64,000 bases of DNA from Parvibaculum sp039973015 (GTDB taxonomy: Bacteria > Pseudomonadota > Alphaproteobacteria > Parvibaculales > Parvibaculaceae), in assembly GCF_039973015.1 (NCBI RefSeq), contig NZ_JBDWLT010000012.1:248001-312000 (forward strand). Reading direction: 5' to 3'. Below are positions 34,439-41,811 of the stretch, in pieces. Position 1 is the stretch's first letter, and every line of letters begins with the position of its first letter. A program made the translations under genes and the position numbers. Below the pieces are notes generated by a model that did not search any database, was not told the DNA's origin, and was given only the letters and a program-made list of their open reading frames with translations.

Positions 34439-34605
34439 CAGTGGAGCGAGTTTGGCATTTGAGTTTCGTCAGCGGCAAAGCCCGCATTGAAATGTCAAAT
34501 TCAAAACTCCACTGATTTCATAGAACTGCCGATGGTCTTTCGTTGCCGACATTTGTTCGCGACCATGCGGGGCCGAGGAGAAAAATGCCGGAAACGGACC
34601 ATCGG
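34439..34605. repeat. Two-hairpin intergenic element, copy B
   Basis: A 167-bp element matching copy A at 19141-19307 in length, hairpin order and inner motifs. Stem 1: CAGTGGAG (34439-34446) pairs with CTCCACTG (34507-34514), plus TTTGGCATTT with AAATGTCAAA. Stem 2: CCGATGGTC (34529-34537) pairs with GACCATCGG (34597-34605), then CGTT.CCG.CATTT with its complement. The outer stems differ from copy A on both arms so that pairing is kept. It ends 21 bp before the dksA start. The stretch 34297-34438 before it holds nothing I recognise. Confidence 0.7.
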
Positions 34606-34626
34606 TGTCACAGAGAGATTGCCTAA

Positions 34627-35043
34627 ATGGCCGTGCGTTTGCCCAAAGGCTATATGCCGTCAGAAGACGAACCGTTCATGAACAAGCGGCAGAAAGAGTA
34701 TTTCCGCCGCAAGCTCGAGAAATGGAAAGAGGACATCCTCATCGAGAACCGTGAAACGCTGCAGCATCTTCAGGATGACTCGGTGCAGCACCCGGATCTC
34801 GCGGATCGGGCCTCTTCCGAGACCGAGCGTTCGCTTGAACTGCGGACCCGGGACCGTCAGCGCAAGCTCATCTCCAAGATCGACGCGGCGCTGCGCCGTC
34901 TCGACGAGGGGACTTACGGCTATTGCGAAGAGACGGGCGAGCCGATCAGCCTGAAGCGGCTCGATGCACGCCCGATCGCCACGCTATCCATCGAGGCGCA
35001 GGAACGCCACGAACGGCGCGAGAAAGTATATCGCGACGACTGA
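34627..35043 (+). CDS. dksA: RNA polymerase-binding transcription factor DksA
   Basis: A 138-residue DksA (YMPSEDEPFMNKRQKEYFRRKLEKWKEDI, coiled-coil with DLADRASSETERSLELRTRDRQRKLISKIDAALRR). The four-cysteine zinc finger is reduced to a single Cys: the knuckles read YCEETGEPI and LSIEAQERHE. This cysteine-poor form is known among alphaproteobacteria. DksA binds the RNA polymerase secondary channel and, with ppGpp, adjusts stress transcription. The two-hairpin element copy B lies directly upstream. Confidence 0.93.
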   Translation: MAVRLPKGYMPSEDEPFMNKRQKEYFRRKLEKWKEDILIENRETLQHLQDDSVQHPDLADRASSETERSLELRTRDRQRKLISKIDAALRRLDEGTYGYCEETGEPISLKRLDARPIATLSIEAQERHERREKVYRDD

Positions 35044-35071
35044 GCGGTTTTGCTGAGCCGGACGGAAATGA

Positions 35072-35108
35072 AAAACGCGGCCTCCGGTGACGGGGGCCGC
35101 GTTTTCCT
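35072..35108 (+). terminator. Rho-independent terminator of dksA (may serve both strands)
   Basis: 11-bp arms AAAACGCGGCC/GGCCGCGTTTT with a 12-base loop, ending in TTTTCCTTT. It sits 28 bp after the dksA stop and also 36 bp after the flgH stop on the other strand. Confidence 0.85.
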
Positions 35109-35140
35109 TTTCGGCTTTTGGCTGGTGCTGCCGCCGGGCC

Positions 35141-35878
35141 TTAGAAAGGCATGATGATGTCGAAGAGCTGCTGGCCGTAGCGCGCTTGCTGCACATCGCT
35201 GATCTGGCCTTCGCCGCCATAGGAGATGCGGGCTTCCGCAATCTGCGTGTGCTGGACGGTGTTGATGTTGGAAATGTCTTCGGGGCGCACGATGCCGCTG
35301 ACGAGGAGGTCGCGGACCTCATAGTTCACACGGACCTGCTGACGGCCGGCGATCACCATATTGCCGTTCGGAAGCACCTGGGTGACGACGGCGGCCACGG
35401 TGAGGTCGATCGTTTCCTTGCGGTCGACGGAGCCATCCCCCGAGCTTGAGCTGGTGCTGTCGAGATCGGCAAGGCTCGTATTGTCGACGGCATTCGGGAA
35501 GACCTTGCCGAGATAGGATTCGTAGCCGAACAGATTGTTCACGCCCGCGGATTCGGAATTCGAGCGGCTGCGCGTCGTCGTGTTGTTCACCTTGGCGCTG
35601 TCGGCCACGTTGATGAGGACGGTGAGAATGTCGCCGACGCGGGCGGCGCGCTGGTCGCGGAAGAAGGCGCGCGAGCCTGAGCGCCAGAGCGAGTTGGGCT
35701 GGTAGACGACTTCCTCGGCCGCCGGCATCGGCATGGCGACGGCGGGAAGCGGCGCCGCGATCGGCGAAAGGTCGGGTGCCTTGCCGATATTCGAGATGCG
35801 GTCGGCGGTGTTGCAGCCCGCAAGGACGGCAGCGAAAAGCGCGATAGCGGCGAGGCGGGGAAGGGAACTGACGAACAT
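35141..35878 (-). CDS. flgH: Flagellar L-ring lipoprotein FlgH
   Basis: A 245-residue outer-membrane L-ring subunit. The signal peptide ends in lipobox LAGC (Cys22). The body has the diagnostic NSLWRSGSRAFFRDQRAARVGDILTVLINVADSA and VRVNYEVRDLLVSGIVRPEDISNINTVQHTQIAEARISYGG, with the C-terminal YGQQLFDIIMPF. It is the last gene of a flgF-flgG-flgA-flgH run on the minus strand. Confidence 0.95.
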   Translation of the reverse strand: MFVSSLPRLAAIALFAAVLAGCNTADRISNIGKAPDLSPIAAPLPAVAMPMPAAEEVVYQPNSLWRSGSRAFFRDQRAARVGDILTVLINVADSAKVNNTTTRSRSNSESAGVNNLFGYESYLGKVFPNAVDNTSLADLDSTSSSSGDGSVDRKETIDLTVAAVVTQVLPNGNMVIAGRQQVRVNYEVRDLLVSGIVRPEDISNINTVQHTQIAEARISYGGEGQISDVQQARYGQQLFDIIMPF

Positions 35879-35914
35879 TTTTCTGGCCTTTACGGTCGGA
35901 ACTGGCGTTACAGA

Positions 35915-36898
35915 TCAGGAATTGCTGGCTTGCGCAGCAAGGCTTGCCGCACGGGCCGCGCCCGGTGCGTCGATGCGAACCATGTTCGGCCCTTCGACGA
36001 CGCCCTGAATGGTGCGGTTGGAACGAGTGTTCACGACACTGACGACATCGCCGATGGCACCGCTTTCGAGAGCGCGGCCGCGCGCGGTGAGGGTGAGCGA
36101 CCCGGAGATGAGGGTCACATCGACCTGCGCCCCTTTCTCGATAAGGATGGGCGGCTGCATGTCGGCGATGCGCATGGGCTCGCCGGCGCGGGCCGGGCGG
36201 CGAGGCGACATGCCGACGAGATGTTCGAGAGCGGTAACGATGTTCTGGCTGACGCGGTTCGAAGGCAGACGCACCCAGTCGATATCCTGCTGACGGACGA
36301 TTTCGCCGGGCTGCATGTCGCGGACGAGAACGGGGACATCCGTCACCGGATAGGCGCGGCCCGTCACGCGGCGGAGCTGGCTCAGCATGTCGTTTGCGGG
36401 CGCGCGCAGGATCGCGGTGAAGGCGCCGCTGCGCTGATTGAAGGCGAGCTGCTCGACCTTGACGGACGGCTCGGCGCCGTCGGCGACCTGGATACCGGCC
36501 ATGCCGTTTTCGAAATCGACCTGAAGCTGCGAAGAGGAGGGAAGCGCGGATGACTGCGCTTCGATGGCGCTGGCGATAACGGCGGCGACATCCATATCGG
36601 GAACCTGCGTTCCATTGCGGGCGACGACGACATGGGTAAGGCCCGCATCGTTGCGCCATTCGACGCCGTTGCGGCGCGCGGCAAGCGAGATGCGAGAGAC
36701 GGAAATCTCGCCCCGTGCGCCGGGCGCGGGCGCATTGGCGACGGTAACGGCGGCGGCGTTGCCTGCATTGTCGAAGAGGTCGCCAAGCGTGACCGTGTCG
36801 CCCGTGACCGTGACGGCGGGGCGGAGTTCGGCCGCGCCCGCGGCGGTAATGGCGCTTGCGGCGAACAGCAGGGCGAGAGAGGCGATACGCTTGAACAT
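35915..36898 (-). CDS. flgA: P-ring assembly chaperone FlgA
   Basis: A 327-residue periplasmic protein. The signal peptide (MFKRIASLALLFAASAITAAGAA) is followed by an N-terminal region and the SAF-like C-terminal domain (VLVRDMQPGEIVRQQDIDWVRLPSNRVSQNIVTALEHLVGMSPRRPARAGEPMRIADMQPP and VVSVVNTRSNRTIQGVVEGPNMVRI). It is longer than enteric FlgA (about 220 residues), as in other alphaproteobacteria. It assists FlgI in forming the P ring. Confidence 0.93.
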   Translation of the reverse strand: MFKRIASLALLFAASAITAAGAAELRPAVTVTGDTVTLGDLFDNAGNAAAVTVANAPAPGARGEISVSRISLAARRNGVEWRNDAGLTHVVVARNGTQVPDMDVAAVIASAIEAQSSALPSSSQLQVDFENGMAGIQVADGAEPSVKVEQLAFNQRSGAFTAILRAPANDMLSQLRRVTGRAYPVTDVPVLVRDMQPGEIVRQQDIDWVRLPSNRVSQNIVTALEHLVGMSPRRPARAGEPMRIADMQPPILIEKGAQVDVTLISGSLTLTARGRALESGAIGDVVSVVNTRSNRTIQGVVEGPNMVRIDAPGAARAASLAAQASNS

Positions 36899-36931
36899 GG
36901 CTCTATTCCTTGGTCCGTAACCTGCCGGCCG

Positions 36932-37717
36932 TTACTTCACGTTCGAGGTGACGGACATCATTTCGTCGGTCGCGGTGATGACCTTGGCGTTCATCTCATA
37001 GGCGCGCTGAGCGGTGATGAGCGAGGTGATTTCGGTCACGGAGTTCACGTTCGAGGTTTCGAGAAAGCCCTGCAGAACGCTGCCGATGCCGTCGGATGCG
37101 GGTGTGCCGATCGTCGGCGCGCCACTGGCCGCGGTTTCGACGAAGAGATTGTTGCCGAGCGGATCGAGACCGGCATCGTTGGCGAAGGCGGCGAGTTCGA
37201 CCTGGCCGACAATCTGGGCATCGGTCTGGCCGGGGAGGGAGACCTGCACCTGGCCATCGCGGCTGATCGTGATATCGGTTGCTTCCTGCGGGACGGTAAT
37301 GCCGGGCGCGAGCGTATAGCCGTCCGCCGTCACGAGCTGACCGTCGGCACTGATCTGGAAGGAGCCCGCGCGGGTATAGGCATCCTCGCCGCTCGGCAAC
37401 TCGACGCGGAAATAGCCGCGGCCCTGAATGGCGATGTCGAGCTTGTTTTCGGTGTTGTCCATGTTGCCCTGCGTCATGACGCGGTAGACGGAGCCCGTCT
37501 TGACGCCGAGGCCGACCTGCACGCCGGCGGGCACGATGGTGCCGGCATCCGACGAGTTGGTGCCGACGCGGCGCAGGTTCTGATAGAGCAGATCCTGAAA
37601 CTCGGCGCGCTGACGCTTGAAGCCCGAGGTGCTCATGTTGGCGATGTTGTTCGAGATCACCTCGACATTGAGCTGCTGGGCCATCATGCCCGTGGCGGCG
37701 ATGCTGAGCGACTGCAT
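36932..37717 (-). CDS. flgG: Distal rod protein FlgG
   Basis: A 261-residue distal rod subunit of usual length. N-terminus QSLSIAATGMMAQQLNVEVISNNIANMSTSGFKRQRAEFQDLLYQ, core IQGRGYFRVELPSGEDAYTRAGSFQISADGQLVTADGY, C-terminal FLETSNVNSVTEITSLITAQRAYEMNAKVITATDEMM. All are typical of FlgG. It lies between flgF and flgA on the minus strand. Confidence 0.96.
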   Translation of the reverse strand: MQSLSIAATGMMAQQLNVEVISNNIANMSTSGFKRQRAEFQDLLYQNLRRVGTNSSDAGTIVPAGVQVGLGVKTGSVYRVMTQGNMDNTENKLDIAIQGRGYFRVELPSGEDAYTRAGSFQISADGQLVTADGYTLAPGITVPQEATDITISRDGQVQVSLPGQTDAQIVGQVELAAFANDAGLDPLGNNLFVETAASGAPTIGTPASDGIGSVLQGFLETSNVNSVTEITSLITAQRAYEMNAKVITATDEMMSVTSNVK

Positions 37718-37754
37718 GGACTTTCTTCCTTACTTCCGTACGGCGGAGCGGGCC

Positions 37755-38486
37755 TTAGGCCGCGGTTCCGAGTTCCTGAATGGCCTGGCGACGCATCTGG
37801 TCGGCCTGGTCTATGAGCTTCTGGGCGCTCGCATAGGAGCGCGAGACCTCGATCATGTTCGTCATCTCGACGATGGGCTGCACGTTCGAGCCTTCGAGTG
37901 CGCCCTGCACAAGGCGGGTGTTCTCGACGGCGATTTCGGGCTGATCCGTGTCGAGCATGGTGTTGCCGACATTGAGCATGGCCTGCGGGTTTTCGAAGCT
38001 GACGACGGCAAGCTTGCCGCGCTGGCCCTGATCGGTGGAGATCGTGCCGTCGCGGGCGATGGTGATGCCGGTCTCGTCCTGAGCGAAGCGGATGGGCGCG
38101 CCTGCATCGGTGAGAACGGGGGCGCCGGTCGAGGTGACGAGCTGGCCTTCGGCATCGAGGTTGAAGTGGCCGTTGCGCGTGTAAAGGACACCCGTTTCCG
38201 CCTGCACCCGGAAGAAGCCTTCACCGGCAATGGCGACGTCGAAGGGGTTGGCCGTCGTCTGGATTGCGCCGTCGCGCATATTGCGATGCTGGCCGAAGTC
38301 CTGGACGAAGGTGATCTGCTTGTCCTTACTGTCCTCGGAAGCGTTGGGCATCATGTATTGCTCGAAGAGCATCGCTTCCGACTTGTAAGCGGTGGTGTTC
38401 ATGTTCGCGAGATTGTTCGCGATGGTCGCCATTTCGCGCGTCATCGCCATCTGGCGCGAGAGACCTATGAGCAGTGCGTTTTCCAT
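37755..38486 (-). CDS. flgF: Proximal rod protein FlgF
   Basis: A 243-residue rod subunit: MENALLIGLSRQMAMTREMATIANNLANMNTTAYKSE at the start, IAGEGFFRVQAETGVLYTRNGHFNLDAEGQLVTSTG in the core, LEGSNVQPIVEMTNMIEVSRSYASAQKLIDQADQMR at the end. The open frame extends to 38540, but the sigma-54-type promoter at 38543-38557 would start transcription near 38531, inside that extension. The ATG at 38486 is therefore the start. It heads flgF-flgG-flgA-flgH. Confidence 0.95.
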   Translation of the reverse strand: MENALLIGLSRQMAMTREMATIANNLANMNTTAYKSEAMLFEQYMMPNASEDSKDKQITFVQDFGQHRNMRDGAIQTTANPFDVAIAGEGFFRVQAETGVLYTRNGHFNLDAEGQLVTSTGAPVLTDAGAPIRFAQDETGITIARDGTISTDQGQRGKLAVVSFENPQAMLNVGNTMLDTDQPEIAVENTRLVQGALEGSNVQPIVEMTNMIEVSRSYASAQKLIDQADQMRRQAIQELGTAA

Positions 38487-38542
38487 GTCGGGTCCGGCGG
38501 TTCTCTTGTCGTTCAGCGCGGGTTCACGCTGCCCGAACATGT

Positions 38543-38557
38543 GCAGGGCCTGTGCCA
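38543..38557 (-). promoter_or_regulatory. Sigma-54-type promoter of flgF-flgG-flgA-flgH
   Basis: On the minus strand TGGCACAGGCCCTGC has a perfect TGGCAC and CTGC for TTGC, with GG-N10-GC. The predicted start near 38531 fixes the flgF start codon at 38486. Confidence 0.8.
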
Positions 38558-38619
38558 GTTGGAAAATTGAATCAAATCAACAGGTTGGCGGTGCGCTGCT
38601 TGCCGGGAGGAGCGGTTCG

Positions 38620-38646
38620 GGCAGGCTTTACCGGGCAGTTTCTGCC
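38620..38646. promoter_or_regulatory. Two flagellar dyads between flgF and fliL
   Basis: GGCAGGCTTTACC (38620-38632) and GGCAGTTTCTGCC (38634-38646, the most symmetric of all copies). They lie 63-103 bp upstream of the flgF promoter. A looser 14-bp version, GGCAGAATTTTTCC, is at 38792-38805 just before fliL. A TTAACC half-site (CtrA-like) lies near 38734. Confidence 0.5.
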
Positions 38647-38826
38647 GCGTGGGCCGACGGCGGGGGCGCGAACACCGATATGCGGAGTCCAGAGAGAAAC
38701 TCTGTGCGCGGCGTGCAACCGCGAACGCTTCGTTAACCAAAGTCGGCGAGCATCCGGTTGTGACAAGCCGGAAGCGGAAGAGACGCCGCCCGGCAGAATT
38801 TTTCCGATGGTGGGGCGGTTATCAAG

Positions 38827-39330
38827 ATGGCTGCAGTCGACGCCGACAGTTCCGAAGACGCAGAGAGCGGCGCACCGGCACCGGGCAAGAAGAAGCTCGC
38901 GGGCAAGGTGCTTGTTCTCTACATCGTTCTTCCCGTGCTGCTCCTGATCGGTGCGGGCGCGGGCGTCTACATGTCCGGCATTCTGGGCGGGCATGAAGAA
39001 GAGGAGGCGGTGGCCGAGGTCAAAGCCGATCCCGTTTTCTACGACCTGCCCGATTTCCTCGTGAACCTCTCCGGTCCGCCGCCGCAGCATTATCTCAAGA
39101 TGCGCGTTGCGTTGCAGGTGAAGGATAAGGAATCCGTGGCCGCACTCGAACTGGAAATGCCGCGTGTGCTGGACGGTTTCCAGACCTTTCTGCGCGAGCT
39201 GCGTCCCGAAGATCTGGAGGGGTCGCAAGGCATGCTCTACCTGAAAGAAGAGCTGCTGCGCCGCCTCAACCTCGCCATGCAAGAGCCTGTCGTCAGCGAT
39301 GTGCTCTTCAAGGAAATCATCGTTCAGTAG
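38827..39330 (+). CDS. fliL: Flagellar basal body protein FliL
   Basis: A 167-residue inner-membrane protein. A cytoplasmic Lys-rich N-terminus, one membrane helix (about residues 28-50, VLVLYIVLPVLLLIGAGAGVYMSG) and a periplasmic domain (FYDLPDFLVNLSGPPPQHYLKMRVALQVKD, ending VVSDVLFKEIIVQ) match FliL. It stabilises stators and supports torque. fliM follows after 23 bp. Confidence 0.93.
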   Translation: MAAVDADSSEDAESGAPAPGKKKLAGKVLVLYIVLPVLLLIGAGAGVYMSGILGGHEEEEAVAEVKADPVFYDLPDFLVNLSGPPPQHYLKMRVALQVKDKESVAALELEMPRVLDGFQTFLRELRPEDLEGSQGMLYLKEELLRRLNLAMQEPVVSDVLFKEIIVQ

Positions 39331-39353
39331 AAGTCAGCGGGAAGAGTTCCGAT

Positions 39354-40475
39354 ATGTCCGCAAGCGATACCCTGGAAGAACAAGATGCACTGGCCGCTGC
39401 CGCGGATGCCGCAGCGAAGGCACCCGAGCGCGTGCTCAATCAGGACGAGATCGACAGCCTGCTGGGTTTCGAAGTGGGTGAAGACGCCGTGCCTGAGCGG
39501 AGCGGAATCGACGCTATCGTGAATTCCGCGCTCGTTTCCTACGAGCGCCTGCCGATGCTTGAAATCGTCTTCGACCGCCTTGTGCGTCTGATGACGGTAT
39601 CGCTGCGCAATTTCACCTCCGACAATGTTGAAGTGTCGCTCGACAACGTGTCGTCGATCCGTTTCGGCGACTACCTCAATTCCATCCCCCTGCCGGCCAT
39701 TCTCGCGGTCTTCCGCGCGAAGCAGTGGGACAATTACGGCATGTTCACGGTCGACTCGAACCTGATCTATTCGATTGTCGATGTGCTGCTCGGCGGACGG
39801 CGCGGCACGGCGGCCATGCGCATCGAGGGGCGGCCCTATACGACCATCGAACTCAATCTCGTCCAGCGCATGATCGAAGTCGTGCTGCAGGATGTGCAGG
39901 CGGCTTTCGAGCCGCTTTCGCCGGTCACGCTCGATCTCGACCGGATGGAGACCAATCCGCGCTTTGCGGCCATTGCGCGGCCTGCCAATGCGGCAATCCT
40001 CGTGAAGCTGCGCGTGGACATGGAAGATCGCGGCGGCCGCATCGAAATGATGCTGCCATATGCGACGCTCGAACCGATCCGCGAACTCTTGCTGCAAATG
40101 TTCATGGGTGAAAAATTCGGGCGGGACTCGATCTGGGAAAGCCATCTCGCCACCGAATTGTGGTCCACGCGGGTGCCGCTCGAAGCGGTGCTGGACGAGC
40201 AGATGCTGACGCTGCGCGACGTCATGGAATTCGAGGTCGGCCAGACGCTGATGCTCAACAACGGACCGGATGGCGACATTGATCTGCGCTGCGGCGGCGT
40301 GAAGCTCGGACGGGGCCGGATGGGCCGCGTCGGCAATCATGTTGCGGTGCGTGTCGAGCAAGCCATCAAGCATGCCCGGCGCGGCATCATTGCCCCTCCG
40401 GCAGACGCTTCCGGTTCGTCCGAACCGAAGCCCGACATCAAAGCCGAACTCAAAATTGAAGGATCCGACACATGA
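39354..40475 (+). CDS. fliM: Flagellar motor switch protein FliM
   Basis: A 373-residue C-ring protein. The N-terminal VLNQDEIDSLLGF is the switch-region motif. The middle FliM/CheC-like domain (LMTVSLRNFTSDNVEVSLDNVSSIRFGDYLNSIPLPAILAVFRAKQWDNYGMFTVDSNLIYSIVDVLLGGRRG) and the C-terminal SpoA-like domain follow in order. It controls rotation direction by binding CheY-P. It overlaps the next gene by 4 bp. Confidence 0.95.
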   Translation: MSASDTLEEQDALAAAADAAAKAPERVLNQDEIDSLLGFEVGEDAVPERSGIDAIVNSALVSYERLPMLEIVFDRLVRLMTVSLRNFTSDNVEVSLDNVSSIRFGDYLNSIPLPAILAVFRAKQWDNYGMFTVDSNLIYSIVDVLLGGRRGTAAMRIEGRPYTTIELNLVQRMIEVVLQDVQAAFEPLSPVTLDLDRMETNPRFAAIARPANAAILVKLRVDMEDRGGRIEMMLPYATLEPIRELLLQMFMGEKFGRDSIWESHLATELWSTRVPLEAVLDEQMLTLRDVMEFEVGQTLMLNNGPDGDIDLRCGGVKLGRGRMGRVGNHVAVRVEQAIKHARRGIIAPPADASGSSEPKPDIKAELKIEGSDT

Positions 40476-40942
40476 CGGTTCTTTCCGGTTTGCCGATCAG
40501 TACTCTGCTCGAAGTTATCGTTTGCGTCTTTCTGGGCGCGACCATCGCCTATTGCGCGATGCTGGACCGCAGGCTGCGCGTCATGCGCTCCGGCCAGGAC
40601 GGGCTGCGCGAACTCGTGGGTGAGCTCAACGCGGCGACAACGCGCGCCGTCTCCGCCATTGATGCGCTGAAGCAGGCGAGCGCGGCAACGGGCCAGGAAC
40701 TCGGGGGCCGCGTGAACGAAGCGCGTGCACTCGCGGACGACCTCTCGCTCATGATCGATTCCGGCGAGCGGATCGCCGAACGGATCGGACGCATCGCCAC
40801 TGCGGCGGAGCGGCCCGCACCGACGCAGCAGCCGGCTGCCGGTCCGCGCAACGGCAGCGTACCCAAACCATCAGGCCGCGATGCGGCTGTTGCGGCACGC
40901 GCCGCGAACCAGCTTCTCGATGCGCTGAAGAAGGCGCGCTGA
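40472..40942 (+). CDS. DUF6468 protein of the fliL-fliM operon
   Basis: A 156-residue protein with one N-terminal membrane helix (about residues 10-30) and a cytoplasmic helical region (ALKQASAATGQELGGRVNEARALADDLSLMIDSGERIAERIGRI). It matches DUF6468, which is recurrently found between fliM and a MotE-like gene in alphaproteobacteria. The function is not established; a motor-associated role follows only from its position. It overlaps fliM (ATGA). Confidence 0.8.
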   Translation: MTVLSGLPISTLLEVIVCVFLGATIAYCAMLDRRLRVMRSGQDGLRELVGELNAATTRAVSAIDALKQASAATGQELGGRVNEARALADDLSLMIDSGERIAERIGRIATAAERPAPTQQPAAGPRNGSVPKPSGRDAAVAARAANQLLDALKKAR

Positions 40943-40963
40943 GTTTCATCTTACAGGCACATT

Positions 40964-41740
40964 ATGCTCGACCGTCTTCGCCTTCTTCCGACCGTCATTC
41001 TCTGCGCTTCGCTGCTGCTGGTGCTGAAGCTCGCCGATATTGCGACGGGCGGCGAGGGCAGCGCGACGATCTCGGCGATTTCGGTCGCGCAGGCGAGCGC
41101 CCCGAAAGAAGAGAGCGCTGAGCAGACGGACGAACCCGCAAGCGGCGAAAGCGAAGGCCATGCCGACGGGGAAGCGGCGGCACATGACGAAGCCAAGGCC
41201 GGTGAGGAGGACACGGAGGCGTCTGCTCCGGCCATGCCTGCCGCGCAGGCCGAACCCGAATTCAGCAAATCCGAGCGCACTGTGCTTCAGAGCCTTGCGG
41301 AGCGGCGCAAGGAACTCGATGCGCGTACGCAGGAACTCGATACGCGCGCGCAACTGCTTGCCGCTGCCGAAAAACGCGTCGAGGAACGTGTGGCGGAGCT
41401 GAAGGAAATCGAAGCGCGGATCAACGAGCGGATCGGCGCGGAAGACGAGGCGAACGAGGAGCGGATTGCCGGACTCGTTTCCATGTATGAGACGATGAAG
41501 CCGAAGGATGCCGCGCGTATTTTCGAGCGTCTCGACATGGGTGTGCTGCTTGATGTCGTAACCCGGATGCAGCCGCGAAAGATGGCGGCGGTGCTGGCGG
41601 CGATGGACCCTGTCGTGGCACAGGATCTCACCGTGGAACTGGCGACGGGGGACCGGCTTTCGGATATTCGCGGAAGCGGGACGAAAAGTGGCGCGGAGGC
41701 CCCGGCCGTAACGCTTCGGCCTACCGAAAAAGCCAGCTAA
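40964..41740 (+). CDS. MotE-like protein with MgtE N-terminal domain
   Basis: A 258-residue protein. It has an N-terminal membrane anchor (about residues 8-27), a Glu/Ala-rich low-complexity linker (35-100), a coiled coil (about 105-180, RRKELDARTQELDTRAQLL) and an MgtE-N-like domain (LVSMYETMKPKDAARIFERLDMGVLLDVVTRMQPRKMAAVLAAMDPVVAQDLT). MotE is a periplasmic chaperone of MotC in rhizobia. The arrangement here fits that family. No stator genes lie in the window. Confidence 0.85.
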   Translation: MLDRLRLLPTVILCASLLLVLKLADIATGGEGSATISAISVAQASAPKEESAEQTDEPASGESEGHADGEAAAHDEAKAGEEDTEASAPAMPAAQAEPEFSKSERTVLQSLAERRKELDARTQELDTRAQLLAAAEKRVEERVAELKEIEARINERIGAEDEANEERIAGLVSMYETMKPKDAARIFERLDMGVLLDVVTRMQPRKMAAVLAAMDPVVAQDLTVELATGDRLSDIRGSGTKSGAEAPAVTLRPTEKAS

Positions 41741-41773
41741 ACCCCGAAAATCGGTGCTTTTGCACTTTGACCC

Positions 41774-41788
41774 TTAAGTCCCACTTAA
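41774..41788. promoter_or_regulatory. CtrA-type box upstream of the large TPR gene
   Basis: TTAAGTCCCACTTAA is an exact TTAA-N7-TTAA. It lies 34 bp after the MotE-like gene and 23 bp before the first ATG of the next frame, so transcription starting beyond it would favour a later start codon for that gene. Confidence 0.65.
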
Positions 41789-41811
41789 CCGGCGGCACCT
41801 AAACTGCGCCG

